From Trebonia kvetii (lineage in GTDB: Bacteria; Actinomycetota; Actinomycetes; Streptosporangiales; Streptosporangiaceae), in the NCBI RefSeq assembly GCF_007827045.1, contig NZ_RPFW01000005.1, positions 143,835 through 207,834 on the forward strand: 64,000 nucleotides of DNA. The letters are read 5' to 3'. The position numbers and the translations under genes are program-made. The stretch's first letter is position 1. Each line of letters opens with the position of its first letter. The notes beneath the pieces were generated by a model. It was not told where the DNA came from and did not search any database. It saw nothing but the letters and a program-made list of their open reading frames with translations. Below, one piece after another: positions 34,703 to 43,979 of this stretch.

Positions 34703-34763
34703 GATCGGCAATCCTTCCGGGGATGAACCCCTGATGGTGGATGTCCGTCAAAGCCTGGTCGCC

Positions 34764-35116
34764 GCGGCGGTCGCGCTGCCGTGAGAAGTGGGCGCGGGGC
34801 CGCGGGTTGCCGGCTGGCGCGGGTCACTGCCACTCCGTGGCGCGGGCGGCACCTCATGTGCTGGCTGCGGACCGCGACAGCTGATCGGTTCTCGCGGGAC
34901 GTGCCGGGCTGGGACGATGGGCGCGGGCTGCCCGTGACGCCTGCCCCCTTTGGGACGCGAGCCCGTGTTAAAGCCTGGCGCCGGGACCTTGACCTGAGGG
35001 TCGCCTCTTGTCGCCTTTGAGCACGACGGTCAACATTCGCGGCTTCCGAGCCTGCACGACCGAGGTCCCCGGGCAGCCCGCCTGGTAACACCGGTTCCAA
35101 GCACAGGAGGCCCCGG
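34764..35116. other. Intergenic stretch between IS remnants
   Basis: About 350 bp with no supported gene. It contains no second IS end that I can see until 36098. Confidence 0.4.
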
Positions 35117-36100
35117 TTGGGCAACGCGAGAGCACGGAAGATCCCCGCCCGCCTGGTAGAAGACGAGGACTACCAACTCCGCCACGAGCGGGTGGCGGGC
35201 AGCGACATCGCGAAGGCGAAAGCGGACGTGTGCACCCGGCTGCCGCCGGGCCGCGAGGGCGGGCGGCGGGCGTCGCGGGTCGAGGAGGTCCCCGCGACGG
35301 CGAGGGAGATCCTGGCCCTGGCCGGGCGGCTGCTCGCCGACCGGGTCGAGCTCGTGGTCATGGAGGCAACGTCGGATTACTGGCGGATGTGGTACTACCT
35401 GCTGGAGGCCGCCGGGCTGAGCGTCCGCCTGGTGAACCCGTCCCACGCCCGGCAGCTGGCCGGCCGGCCGAAGACCGACCGGCTGGACGCGCAGTGGATC
35501 GCCCGGCTGGCGGAGATGGGCCTGCTGCGCCCGTCTTTCGTGCCGCCGCCGGAGATCAGGGCGCTGCGGGACCTGACCCGCACGCGGCTGATGCTGGTCC
35601 GCGACCGGTTCCGGGAATGGCAGCGGCTGGAGAAGCTGCTGGAGGGCGCGCTGGTCAAGCTGTCATCAGCGGTCTGGTCGCTGGGCGCCTCCAAGTCCGC
35701 CCGCGCGATCCTGGAGGCCATCTGCGGCGGCGAGCGCGACCCGGGGACCCTGGCGGCCCTGGCCTCCGGGCGGGTCGCCGGCGGGCACGCCGCCGTCAGG
35801 CAGGCGCTGGACGGCATGCTCCTCGGCGACCACCATCCCGTGCTGATCCGCATGCACCTAGACCACGTCACGCTGCTGGACCGATCCGTCGCGGCGATCG
35901 AGGACGAGATCGAGGCCGCAGTGAGCGCGATCCCTGCGGCCTGGGGAATCAGCGCGGACGGCGTCCCGGCAGCGGACCCAGGCCCGGGCGCGACGGCACT
36001 GACCGCGGATCCAGCTAGCCCCGGGTCTGCCCTCGTCCGGCTCAGCCACTTGGCGTCCATCTTCGACGGGACGGCGTCGAGTGTCGCAAACATCACGTGA
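35117..36100 (+). pseudogene. IS110-family transposase, C-terminus lost
   Basis: A 327-residue frame with an IS110 DEDD N-terminal domain: the first Asp in AGSDIAKAKADV, VVMEATSDYWRMWYYLLE, and PKTDRLDAQWIARLAEMG. A long helical middle follows. After about 36006 the family sequence ends and unrelated residues follow, so the C-terminal transposase_20 domain with the catalytic Ser is missing. The native start is uncertain (TTG at 35117). Confidence 0.8.
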
Positions 36101-36120
36101 GGTTGCCTCGTTGACGGACA
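36098..36120. repeat. Solitary IS3-type end sequence
   Basis: It is nearly the same as the IS3 left end at 33352-33376, in the same orientation (TGAGGTTGCC, then TTGACGGACA), with a 2-bp deletion and one substitution. It lies exactly where the IS110 frame ends. No transposase follows it. Confidence 0.6.
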
Positions 36121-36298
36121 CTCGGTGTTGCCCAGCTCGGCTCCTTCGAACTCGAAACAGCCAGCCCTAGCCTGCTTTCAGCTCGAAGCAGGCGCCGCCA
36201 GCCGGGCGCGGCACGCTGATCCGAGCCAGCCTTCCCAGGATGATTCCCGGCCGCCCGGCAGTTGGCGCCAAAGAGGTTCGTCAACAAGGAGGGCCACC

Positions 36299-37035
36299 AT
36301 GGAGTTGGGTCGTTACGGTGTCTTCGGGCGCGCGGCGGTACTCACGCCGGAGCGGGCACGCATGATCGAGTCGCTCGGCTACGGGGCCGTCTGGCAGGGC
36401 GGCTCGCCGCCCGCCGACCTCTCGCACGTGGCGGCGATCCTGGACGCGACCAGCACAATCAAGGTCGCGACCGGCATCGTCAACGTGTGGACGGCCGACG
36501 CCGCCGAGGTGGCGCGCTCCTACCACCGGATCGAGGCGGCGCACCCGGGACGTTTCTTGCTCGGCATCGGCGTCGGGCATCCCGAAGCCCACGCGGCGTA
36601 CCGCTCGCCGTATCAGACGCTGGTGGATTACCTTGACGTCCTCGACGCCGAGGGCGTGCCGGAAGGCCGGCGGATACTCGCCGCGCTCGGGCCGTGGCCC
36701 CCGAACAGCGCGTCGTCATGGAAGCGGACCCGGCCAAGGCACGAGCGGTCGGCCGCCCGTGGGTCGTCAAGCCTTACCTGGGCCTCACCAACTACACGAG
36801 CAACCTGCAGCGCCTTGGTTTCACCGAGCAGGACGTGGCGGGCGAGGGCAGCGATCGCCTCATCGATGCCCTCGTCATCTCGGGTGACGGCGCGACCATT
36901 GCGCGGCGCTTCGAGGAACATCACCAGGCGGGCGCCGACCACGTCGCCGTCCAGCTCGTCGCCGGCCCCGACGCCGACCTCGACGTCGGCCTCAGCCGCC
37001 TGGGCCAGATCCTCGGCCTTTCGCCGGCGTCGTAG
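36299..37035 (+). pseudogene. LLM-class F420-dependent oxidoreductase with internal deletion
   Basis: ATG 36299 follows AAGGAGGG. The first part encodes LGRYGVFGRAAVLTPERAR, GYGAVWQGGSPP, DATSTIKVATGIVNVW and FLLGIGVGHPEAHAAYRSP, typical of TIGR03620-type LLM proteins. After RRILAALGP the frame shifts; the second frame begins APEQRVVMEADPAKARAVGRP and runs to the family end at 37035. About 40-50 residues normally lying between (LVTPEHT region) are missing. One deletion near 36695 explains both changes. It is inactive. Confidence 0.8.
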
Positions 37036-37107
37036 GCAGCTGGCGTCGCTGGCTCCTGGTTTACCTCCCAGCGCCGCGCCCTGAAGGTCTAGAAGGATTG
37101 TGAACAG

Positions 37108-37160
37108 GCGCGCCGGGCAGGACTAGAACCCACGGACCCGCTGCTGACCATGAGAATCAG
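37108..37160 (-). other. Possible tRNA 3'-end fragment
   Basis: On the minus strand a T-arm-like GTGGG-TTCTAGT-CCTGC is followed by CCGGCGC-G-CC. It is preceded by a CTGAT/GTCAG stem that does not give a proper 7-nt loop. The 5' half of a tRNA is absent. It could be another attachment-type remnant. Confidence 0.25.
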
Positions 37161-37215
37161 CAACCGAATGCGGGCGTGGTTTAACGGCTCGCGGCGGGGC
37201 GGGCTGCGGGCCTGG

Positions 37216-37356
37216 TCAGCGGGGGTTTCTGGGTTTAGGCGGCGGGGTGACGGTGACGTCGAGGGCGTGGAGCTGGCGGAGGTGGGCGCGGATCTTGCGG
37301 TCGCGGTCGGCCTTGCGTTCGTGCCAATCGGGGCCGAGGTCGGCGAACCTGCCCCG
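37216..37356 (-). pseudogene. Transposase C-terminal remnant
   Basis: The minus strand encodes RFADLGPDWHERKADRDRK, IRAHLRQLHALDVTV and a stop, resembling the extreme C-terminus of an actinomycete transposase family (xxDLGPDYY...RKxRxHxRQLxALGxxVTL). Upstream sequence is replaced by the kinase fragment on the other strand. Confidence 0.4.
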
Positions 37357-37724
37357 GCTGGGACGCGCTCGCGGAATCGGTCAGCCTGCTCACCGAGTGG
37401 GTGCTCCGCCCGCTCGCCGCCGGACGGCCCGCCCGGTGGCAGAAGTACGACTGGCACGCGGGCCGACCGGGTGAATGGGGCCGCATCGAGCCCGCGGACT
37501 TCCTCGTGGTCGAGGGCTGCTGCGTTGGCCCGCCGCCCGCCGCCCCGGCCCTGCCCTACCTGATCTGGGTCGACACCCCGGCGGCGGAACGCAGGCGGCG
37601 GCCCGACTGGGGCACGTACCAGCCGTTCTTCGCGCGCTGGTCCCGCCAGGAGAACGCGCTCCAGACGGACGCGGGCACCCGCGGCCGCGCCGGCCTGGTG
37701 GTGGCCCGGCTTAGGCCGTCTTGA
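37357..37724 (+). pseudogene. Uridine-kinase-like P-loop protein, N-terminus lost
   Basis: From 37357 the plus strand reads WDALAESVSLLTEWVLRPLA, RWQKYDWHAGRPGEW, DFLVVEGCCVGPP and LPYLIWVDTPAAERRRRPDWGTYQPFF, typical of the second half of small actinobacterial (d)NMP/uridine kinases. The Walker A half is absent. The 3' end overlaps the convergent GH27 gene by 14 bp. Confidence 0.65.
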
Positions 37725-39012
37725 GGACGAACAGCCGGGCCTGACCAGGGGCGAGCACGGCCTGCAGGCTGCCGGCTGTCCATGAGCCGCCGAATACGTC
37801 ATGGACCTGCGCGGTCGCTGACCGGATGCCCACCCGATCGAGCGGGAGCGCGACCTTGGCCGCGGACGTGCCGGTGTTCGCCAGCAGAACCGCGACGCCG
37901 CCGTCGGCGGGCTTGAATAGGTAGCGGACGTACCCGGTAAGGCCGCCACGGGACGCCTGGGCGCCGCTTTGGTCGACCGCGATCATGTCCGGATTCTTGA
38001 GAGGCGCCAGCTCGGCCGGGGTGAGCCTGGGGACGTTCGTTGACAGGATCAGCGGGGACGCCTCCATCGACCACACCGCGAGCTGGCTTTGCTCCTGCCG
38101 CACGGTCCAGCCGAAATGATGCGCGCCCACCGGGCCGGGGACGAGCATGTCCAGGTCGTTCCAGTGGCCGGCGCCGGCGAACCGGGCCAGCGGCAGATCG
38201 GTGTCAAGATGGCCCAGGATGATTTGCGCCGCGGTCTGGAACGTGTGCTCGTCCGCGGCGACCCGCCACTGGTTAGCGGCGTTGGAAGCGGCAGCGACGG
38301 CGGCGGTGAAGTCGGCGGGAGCCACGAAGACCGGGGCCTCCTGTGAAGCCTTCATCCCGTCCGCCATGATGTACCAGCCAAACTGCACATAATCGGCGAG
38401 CAGTTGCGCGTCCGTGGTGCGCGGCGGAAGGCCGCCGCAGTCATCGACCTTGACGAAGGAAACACCCCAGGAAGCGAACAGGCGGGCGTCCTCCTGATAG
38501 TGGCCAAAGCTGCCGGCCGCGCCGTAACCGCGGACGAAACAACTACGAGCCCCGATCGCCGTGTAGATGCCGAGCTTGAACCCGAGGGTCTGGAGCTGCC
38601 GCGCCAGCCAGGGGATGCCGTGCGGGAACTCGGCCCGGTTCCATGTCAGCTTGACGCCGGCCTTCCGCTGGGCCGGGGTGGTGCCCTGCCAGCCGTCATC
38701 GAGGGTGATCAGGTTGTACCCGGCGGCCTGGAGCCCGCGGGATTTCATCGCCCGCGCTTGGGTGAGCACGTCCGCCTCGGTGGCGGACCGCCCGTACTGG
38801 TACCAGGTGTTGTATCCCATGACCGGGCGCTGTGCTGCTGCCAGCCCGGCACTGCGGGCGAGCCGGGTAGGCGTAACGGCTGCCGGCGACTGGACACGGG
38901 CGGGCTGTGCGGCGGCGGCAACCGCGGCGACGGCCATTGCTGCGACGGTGATAAAGGCGGCGGTGGCGGTGCGCCGCGACATGAAACGCGATGTCCCCGA
39001 GCTTGTTCTCAT
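37711..39012 (-). CDS. Secreted GH27 alpha-galactosidase
   Basis: A 433-residue secreted glycosidase. The signal peptide is RRTATAAF plus an Ala/Val-rich core ending near AAAQPA. The (beta/alpha)8 domain starts at GYNTWYQYG, followed by LITLDDGWQG and the nucleophile strand FVKVDDCGG. Later come WRVAADEH and the acid/base strand HWNDLDMLV, then a C-terminal beta-sandwich ending VLAPGQARLFVLKTA. It hydrolyses terminal alpha-galactosyl (or related) residues outside the cell. Two starts fit the signal peptide (ATG 39012 or 38982); the ATG at 39012 is used. 39013-39180 holds only AT-rich promoter-like sequence. Confidence 0.92.
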   Translation of the reverse strand: MRTSSGTSRFMSRRTATAAFITVAAMAVAAVAAAAQPARVQSPAAVTPTRLARSAGLAAAQRPVMGYNTWYQYGRSATEADVLTQARAMKSRGLQAAGYNLITLDDGWQGTTPAQRKAGVKLTWNRAEFPHGIPWLARQLQTLGFKLGIYTAIGARSCFVRGYGAAGSFGHYQEDARLFASWGVSFVKVDDCGGLPPRTTDAQLLADYVQFGWYIMADGMKASQEAPVFVAPADFTAAVAAASNAANQWRVAADEHTFQTAAQIILGHLDTDLPLARFAGAGHWNDLDMLVPGPVGAHHFGWTVRQEQSQLAVWSMEASPLILSTNVPRLTPAELAPLKNPDMIAVDQSGAQASRGGLTGYVRYLFKPADGGVAVLLANTGTSAAKVALPLDRVGIRSATAQVHDVFGGSWTAGSLQAVLAPGQARLFVLKTA

Positions 39013-39180
39013 GCTCGCTTTTGCATCGAGTGGCGTATTTTTTGGGGGTAGCACGCGGCCTCTCGCGGACGGGGGTGTGAGACACCAGCCTACGCCGGGA
39101 GAGGGAGCCGGAAGGGCGGGCGGACTACCCGGCCGGGGCAGCAGGCGGGCCGGAAACCGTCGGCCGACTAGGCCGCGGCC

Positions 39181-39540
39181 GTGGTGACCTGCCGGGCGGG
39201 TGACCGCGGGGCGATCGGGATGTACCTCGCGCGCGGCCGGGCCGAATTCGCCCTGTTCCCGCCCAACCGGCTGCTGGTCGGGCGGGAACGCGGCGAGGTA
39301 CTTGTCGCGGTCGCCGCGGTCAACCACGAGAGCCTTGAGGCCATCCAGGTCGCCGCCAAGAGCGGCGCCGCGCGACCTGGCCGGCCGCCGCGTCGGCTAC
39401 GCGCCCACCCCCGGGGCCGGGCGATGGTGGCCGCGATCGTCGCCGCCGACGGCGTGACCCGGACACGGTGCAGACCGTCGACACCGGCCCCGCCGAGCTG
39501 ACACCGGAGTACCTTGCGGCCTGCCCGCCTTGACGGACTC
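39181..39540 (+). pseudogene. NMT1/SsuA-like substrate-binding protein remnant
   Basis: It encodes AGDRGAIGMYLARGRAEFALFPPNRLL, VAVAAVNHESLEAIQVAAKSG and then, after frame changes near 39390-39420, AMVAAIVAADGV, TVQTVDTGPAELTPEYLAA. These match thiamine-precursor/taurine-type binding proteins. There is no start, no signal peptide and no C-terminal lobe. It ends against the truncated end of the convergent acyl-CoA dehydrogenase fragment. Confidence 0.6.
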
Positions 39541-39855
39541 CGCCAGGTCTCCGGCCAGCGGGTTGTGCTGGGTCCAGACGAGCCAGGTGTTGAAGCAGGC
39601 ACGCGCCAGGATCTCGTGCGCCCGGCGGACGGCGCCGCGCTCGAGGCCCGCGTAGCCGTCCGGGTCGAGATGACTGAGCAGGCCCAGGTCGCGCAGTTCG
39701 GCGACCCGCCGGACAGGGACGCCGCGACGGTCGGTCGCCAGCGCCGCCGGGCGCTGCACCCGCTCGGCGTAGTCCCGCACCGCGGCCACGAAGGGGTGCT
39801 CGTAGCTTGCGCTGACAGCCTGCGCGGCGGTGCGGGTCATCGGGGTTGTTGTCAT
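39537..39855 (-). pseudogene. Acyl-CoA dehydrogenase N-terminal fragment
   Basis: ATG 39855 opens MTTTPMTRTAAQAVS, then VRDYAERVQRPAALATDRRGVP, LRDLGLLSHLDPDGYAGL and ARACFNTWLVWTQHNPLAG. This is the alpha-helical N-terminal domain of an acyl-CoA dehydrogenase-like protein. It stops matching after about 105 residues, at the junction with the binding-protein remnant. The FAD-binding and catalytic parts are absent. Confidence 0.65.
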
Positions 39856-40239
39856 GTGCGGCGGCTTGTGCGCACGTCAGGGTCGCCGACCGGACCTCCT
39901 TGAGAACCCGTTCAAATGGTGCATTGAGTCGAGGATCACCAACCGTGCCAGCGTGACGTTCATGGACCAGTCTGGGGACTCGACCGACACGTACCCGGTC
40001 TCGTGGGCGCAGGTCATTGATCCGGGCAGCTCGGCCAGCTTCGTCGGGCAGGACTACATCACCCAGCCCGAGCACGTCGGCCCCGGCCTCCTGTCAGGTC
40101 GCGCAGTGGAACTGAAGGGGGTGGATGCCCCCATGACACCTGGATAGCTGGCATCGTGATCTTGGCCGTTATCCTCGGCGGCTGGACTCGCGTTTCCACC
40201 CCGGCCGCTGTGGTTGCCGTTGGCTTGCGGGTGTGGTTG
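39856..40239. other. Intergenic stretch with unplaced coding fragment
   Basis: A minus-strand frame near 39900-40060 (MNVTLARLVILDSMHHLNG) has some resemblance to the end of SIS-domain sugar regulators but is too short to call. Nothing else is supported. Confidence 0.25.
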
Positions 40240-41199
40240 TCAGGTGGCGGGGTGCAGGGCGGCGGTCAGGATGGTGATCGCCTGGGCGATGGCGGCGCTG
40301 GCGGCGTGCGTGCCGCGCAACGCGTCGAGCATGACGAAGCCGTGGATGATGCCCTGGTAGCGCGCCGCGGTGACGGAGACACCGGCGGCGCGCAGCCGGG
40401 CGGAATACGCCTCGCCCTCGTCGCGCAGCGCGTCGGCTTCGCCGGTGATCACGAGCGCCGGCGGCAATCCGGCCAGCTCGTCGAGTGAAGCGCGCATTGG
40501 CGAGGCGGTGATCTCGGCGCGCTGAGCTGGGTACGTCGTGTACTGGTCCCAGTACCACTGCATTTCGTCGCGGCGCAGGAAGTAGCCTTCGGCGAACTGG
40601 TGGTAGGACTCGGTGTCGAAGTTCGCGTCGGTGACCGGGTAGAAGAGCACCTGCTGCGCGAAGCTGACGTCGCCGCGGTGCTTGGCCAGCAGGGTGAGTG
40701 CCGCGGTCATGTTGCCGCCGACCGAGTCGCCCGCGATGGCGATGCGGCCCGGGTCGAGGTTCTGCTCGGCGCCGTGCTGGGCGACCCAGGCGGCGACGGC
40801 GTAGCATTCCTCGATCGCGGTTGGGTACTGGGCCTCCGGTGAGAGGCTGTAGTTCGGGAACACCACGGCTGCGTTGGCGCCGACCGCGAGCTCGCGGATG
40901 AGCCGGTCGTGGGTGTGCGCGTTGCCGAACACCCATCCCCCGCCGTGGATGTAGACGATGACCGGCAGCGGGCCGGTCGGCTCGCGCGGGCGCAGAATGC
41001 GGATTGACACCTCTCCGGACGGCCCGCCGGGCACCGTCGTGTCGGTGACGTCGACGTCGGGCTTGGCGATGTCGCCGGACTGCACCTGGTCGACGGTCTC
41101 GCGAGCCTTCTCGGGGCCGAGGTCGACCAGGTAGGGCGGGTCGGCGGTCGCGTCCGCGAACTGCTGGGCGGCGGGTTCGAGTACTGGCTTGGTGGTCAC
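40240..41199 (-). CDS. HSL-family alpha/beta-hydrolase 2
   Basis: A 319-residue cytosolic esterase. HGGGW is at 85-89, the nucleophile elbow GDSVGG has Ser159, the acid is in GEADALRDEG and the His in YQGIIHGF. GTG 41199 is preceded by AAGGAGA at 7 nt. It is of a different subgroup from the esterase at 4461 (GDSVGG rather than GTSAG). Three CATCTG/CAGATG half-sites lie 115-145 bp upstream, matching the site in front of the LysR/MFS pair. It probably belongs to that regulon and may detoxify or hydrolyse the ester substrate exported by the MFS pump. Confidence 0.92.
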   Translation of the reverse strand: MTTKPVLEPAAQQFADATADPPYLVDLGPEKARETVDQVQSGDIAKPDVDVTDTTVPGGPSGEVSIRILRPREPTGPLPVIVYIHGGGWVFGNAHTHDRLIRELAVGANAAVVFPNYSLSPEAQYPTAIEECYAVAAWVAQHGAEQNLDPGRIAIAGDSVGGNMTAALTLLAKHRGDVSFAQQVLFYPVTDANFDTESYHQFAEGYFLRRDEMQWYWDQYTTYPAQRAEITASPMRASLDELAGLPPALVITGEADALRDEGEAYSARLRAAGVSVTAARYQGIIHGFVMLDALRGTHAASAAIAQAITILTAALHPAT

Positions 41200-41312
41200 G
41201 GCAGGTCTCCTTCGCCGGTGGTGGTAGCAGGCACCTCCACGGTTGGCGTGGAGGTTTCGCCCGGTACAACCGCGCCTGCGTTGCCGCCGATGTCGCCTGC
41301 GTCGCACCTGCC

Positions 41313-41342
41313 TCAGATGGAGTCCATCTGACGATCAGATGG
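41313..41342. promoter_or_regulatory. Triple half-site operator upstream of hydrolase 2
   Basis: TCAGATGG (41313-41320), CCATCTGA (41324-41331) and TCAGATGG (41335-41342) alternate with 3-bp spacers, so two overlapping perfect 8-bp inverted repeats can form. The same CATCTG/CAGATG core appears at 42349-42389. Confidence 0.65.
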
Positions 41343-41413
41343 TCGCGGCATGAGCGCACCGGCAGCGGCGCCGCTTCCGAGTCGGCAGTGCTGCGCTGGC
41401 TACCAGGCGCCGG

Positions 41414-42316
41414 TTAGCTGCCCATGGGGTGGATGTGCAACAGCTGATCGGCGAACCGCCGTGCTGCCGGACTGGTCTCGCCCGCCGAGGGCAGCATCAG
41501 GTAAATGTGCCTTTCCAGGCGCACGCCCTCAACCGCGATGAGCCGCAGAACGCTTTCTGGCGCGGTAAGCACGGGGTACCGCAGGCCCACTGGAGCGAAG
41601 CCGATACCGACACCTGCGCTGACCAGCTCGAGGAATAGTTCCCAGTCGCCGACCTCACAGACGACGCGGCGCGGTATTCCTTCGCCGGCGAACGCCGCGT
41701 CACTGAGCAGGCGGGCCGTCCACCCGGGGGGTACCTCGACGAACCGCTCGCCGGCGAGCTGCCTCACGTTGACCTCAGCCCGCTCCGCCAGGCGGTGATC
41801 AGCACGGCAGACGAAGTGCAGCGGTTCCCCCGCCAGGCGGGTCATCCGGACGCCAGGGACCTGGCTGACCGCGGGTCCGATCACGCAATCCAGCTCTCCC
41901 GTCTCGACCATCGAGATCATCGTCAACGCGGGCCCGTACTGCAGGCGCAGGTCGATGCCGGGATGATCGCGAGTGAACTCGCCGAGATAGGAAGCGAACG
42001 GCACCAGATGCTGAGCCGACAGCGAGACGCCCAGGCGCAGTGTGCCGATGAGCACGTCACGGGTGTGCTGCACGGCCTGTTCCGCCTGCGCTGCGCTCGC
42101 CAGGGTCCGGCGAGCCGGACCCACCAGAGCCTCGCCAGCCGCGGTGAGCCGGACAGGCCTGGTTCCGCGGACATACAGGGGCGTACCGAGTTCGCGTTCG
42201 AGGGCCTGAAGCGAGTTCGACAGGCCTGACTGCACGATCAGCTCGCGCTTTGCGGCGCGGGTGATGCTGCGCTCCTCGAACAGCGCCAGGAAGTGACGTA
42301 GCTGTCTGAGTTCCAT
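41414..42316 (-). CDS. LysR-family transcriptional regulator
   Basis: A 300-residue LysR protein with N-terminal winged HTH MELRQLRHFLALFEERSITRAA, then SGLSNSLQALERELGTPLYVRG. A linker helix and a two-lobed effector domain follow. It is divergent from the MFS gene with a 166-bp shared intergenic region that holds CATCTG/CAGATG palindromes. LysR proteins usually autorepress and activate the divergent gene on binding a small ligand. Confidence 0.95.
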   Translation of the reverse strand: MELRQLRHFLALFEERSITRAAKRELIVQSGLSNSLQALERELGTPLYVRGTRPVRLTAAGEALVGPARRTLASAAQAEQAVQHTRDVLIGTLRLGVSLSAQHLVPFASYLGEFTRDHPGIDLRLQYGPALTMISMVETGELDCVIGPAVSQVPGVRMTRLAGEPLHFVCRADHRLAERAEVNVRQLAGERFVEVPPGWTARLLSDAAFAGEGIPRRVVCEVGDWELFLELVSAGVGIGFAPVGLRYPVLTAPESVLRLIAVEGVRLERHIYLMLPSAGETSPAARRFADQLLHIHPMGS

Positions 42317-42348
42317 CGGCCACCACCTCTAGGACTGAATTGCAGCTT

Positions 42349-42389
42349 ATCTGGACAGTGTCATCTGCCAGGCAGATGCAGTGTATCTG
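42349..42389. promoter_or_regulatory. LysR-type operator between lysR and MFS genes
   Basis: CATCTGCC-A-GGCAGATG (42362-42378) is a perfect 8-bp inverted repeat. Further direct ATCTG half-sites lie at 42349 and 42385, a typical recognition-plus-activation layout. The core is shared with 41313-41342. Confidence 0.65.
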
Positions 42390-42482
42390 TACGCGGTGCC
42401 GCCGGACCGGCATCGGCGTTGTGATGCGCGTGGTTGACGCCGATGAACCAGTAAGGAACACAGTCAGGACAGGAGATCCGTC

Positions 42483-43979
42483 ATGGCAGACCACCCGACA
42501 AATGGCGCCGCGCCATTGCCCGCTGCGGGCGGCCAGCGGCGGGCCGTGTTTGTCATCTCGCTAATCTGCGCCGCCCAGTTTGTGCTGCAGCTGGACTTCA
42601 GCATCGTGAACGTGGCGCTGCCGTCGATCCAGCGGGAGCTGGGCATGCCCGCGGCGCAGTTGCAGTGGATCGTCACCGGGTACGCACTGGCGTTCGGGTC
42701 GCTGCTGCTGGCGGGAGGCCGCCTGGCGGACCTGCTCGGCCGGCGGCAGGTGCTGGCCGCCGGCCTGGCCCTGTTCGCGGTCGCGTCGCTGGCCTGCGGG
42801 CTTGCACAGTGGCCGATCATGCTGATCATCGGCCGGATCGTGCAAGGCGCGGCCGGGGCGATGGTCTCCCCGGCCGCGCTGTCGCTGCTGACGACGACCA
42901 ACGCCGAAGGGACCGCGCGCAACCGGGCGCTGGCGATCTGGCAGGCCACCACCGCGGCAGGCGCGACCGCCGGGATCGTGGCCGGCGGGCTGCTCACCCA
43001 GTACCTGGGCTGGCGGGCGGTATTCCTGATCAACCCGCCGATCATCGCCATCATGCTCGCGCTGGTCCCGCGGCTGCCGGCCGGGAAGCTGTCCGGCAGC
43101 GGCGGCAGCGTCGATGTGCGCGGGGCGCTGCTGGTGACCACCGGAATCGCGGCGCTGATCTTCGGGCTCAGCAGCGGGCAGCAGCACGGCTTCACCGCGC
43201 CCGCCACACTCGTCGCTCTGGCCCTGGCGGTACTGCTGACCACGGGCTTTGTGCTCGCCGAAAAGCGGTCGGCGGCCCCGATGCTGCCCCTGTCGATCCT
43301 GGCGGAGCCGGCCCGGCGGGCCGCGATCGCGGCGATGCTGCTGATCGGCGCGATCCTGGCCGGCTACGTGTACTTCGCGTCGCTGTACATGCAGAAGGTG
43401 CTGGGGTTCAGCCCGGTGGCGACCGGCCTGGCGCTGGTCCCGTCGACCGTGACCGTGGTGCTTGTCTCTACCCTCGGTACCCGCCGGCTGCTGGCCCGGT
43501 TCAGCATCAAGGCCATACTGCTGGCCGGGCTGGCCTTGGTTGGCGCCGGGCAGCTGTGGCTCGCGCAGATCACCGCCGGGGCCAGCTACCCGGCGGCGGT
43601 CCTGCCCGGCCTGGTCCTGACCGCGGCCGGGGTCGGGCTGGCGCTGCCGGCCGCGTCGATCGCGATCACCAACCGGGTCCAGCCCAGCCAGCAGGGACTG
43701 GCCGGGGCGCTGTTCACCACCAGCCAGCAGACCGGCGCCGCGGTAGGCCTCGCGATCCTCGCCACCGCCGCCGCCGCGGCCACCGACGGCCACGGCTCCC
43801 TGGTGGACGGCTACCGCCTGTCATTCCTCATCGCGACCGGTCTCGCCGTTCTTGCCGCGATCATCGTCGCGCTCCAGCTCAGCTCGAAATCCCACCGCGT
43901 AGAACCCAGGGACCGGCAGGCCGGCCCCGGCGGACCGCCCCTCCCGCCGCCCGCCCCGGCGCAGCTCGGTAAGAGCTGA
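42483..43979 (+). CDS. MFS drug exporter, DHA2 (14-TM) type
   Basis: A 498-residue membrane protein with about 14 TM helices. The start is QFVLQLDFSIVNVALPSIQREL, and WIVTGYALAFGSLLLAGGRLADLLGRRQ contains motif A. Motif C-like GATAGIVAGGLLTQYLGWRAVF follows. The C-terminal half has a second bundle ending GLAVLAAIIVALQL. GGAG precedes the ATG. EmrB/QacA-type pumps export drugs or toxic metabolites by proton antiport. Divergence from lysR suggests ligand-induced export. Confidence 0.93.
   Translation: MADHPTNGAAPLPAAGGQRRAVFVISLICAAQFVLQLDFSIVNVALPSIQRELGMPAAQLQWIVTGYALAFGSLLLAGGRLADLLGRRQVLAAGLALFAVASLACGLAQWPIMLIIGRIVQGAAGAMVSPAALSLLTTTNAEGTARNRALAIWQATTAAGATAGIVAGGLLTQYLGWRAVFLINPPIIAIMLALVPRLPAGKLSGSGGSVDVRGALLVTTGIAALIFGLSSGQQHGFTAPATLVALALAVLLTTGFVLAEKRSAAPMLPLSILAEPARRAAIAAMLLIGAILAGYVYFASLYMQKVLGFSPVATGLALVPSTVTVVLVSTLGTRRLLARFSIKAILLAGLALVGAGQLWLAQITAGASYPAAVLPGLVLTAAGVGLALPAASIAITNRVQPSQQGLAGALFTTSQQTGAAVGLAILATAAAAATDGHGSLVDGYRLSFLIATGLAVLAAIIVALQLSSKSHRVEPRDRQAGPGGPPLPPPAPAQLGKS

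Larger units (their letters stand above)
33352..34754 (-). mobile_element. IS3-family insertion sequence
   Basis: About 1.4 kb bounded by inverted repeats. The inner 13 bp GCTTTGACGGACA (33364-33376) pairs perfectly with 34742-34754, and weaker similarity extends outward a further 9 bp on each side. It carries orfA and orfB on the minus strand. No target duplication is visible. It interrupts an integrase gene. Its orfB is itself interrupted by a 119-bp palindromic insert, so the copy is inactive unless helped in trans. Confidence 0.85.

Noticed and set aside
35117-36100. IS110 gene as an intact transposase
   Set aside because: The C-terminal domain is missing and the last ~35 residues are not of the family.
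42561-43793. 410-codon minus-strand frame opposite the MFS gene
   Set aside because: Low-complexity Gly/Arg/Gln composition typical of antisense translation; the MFS gene is clear.
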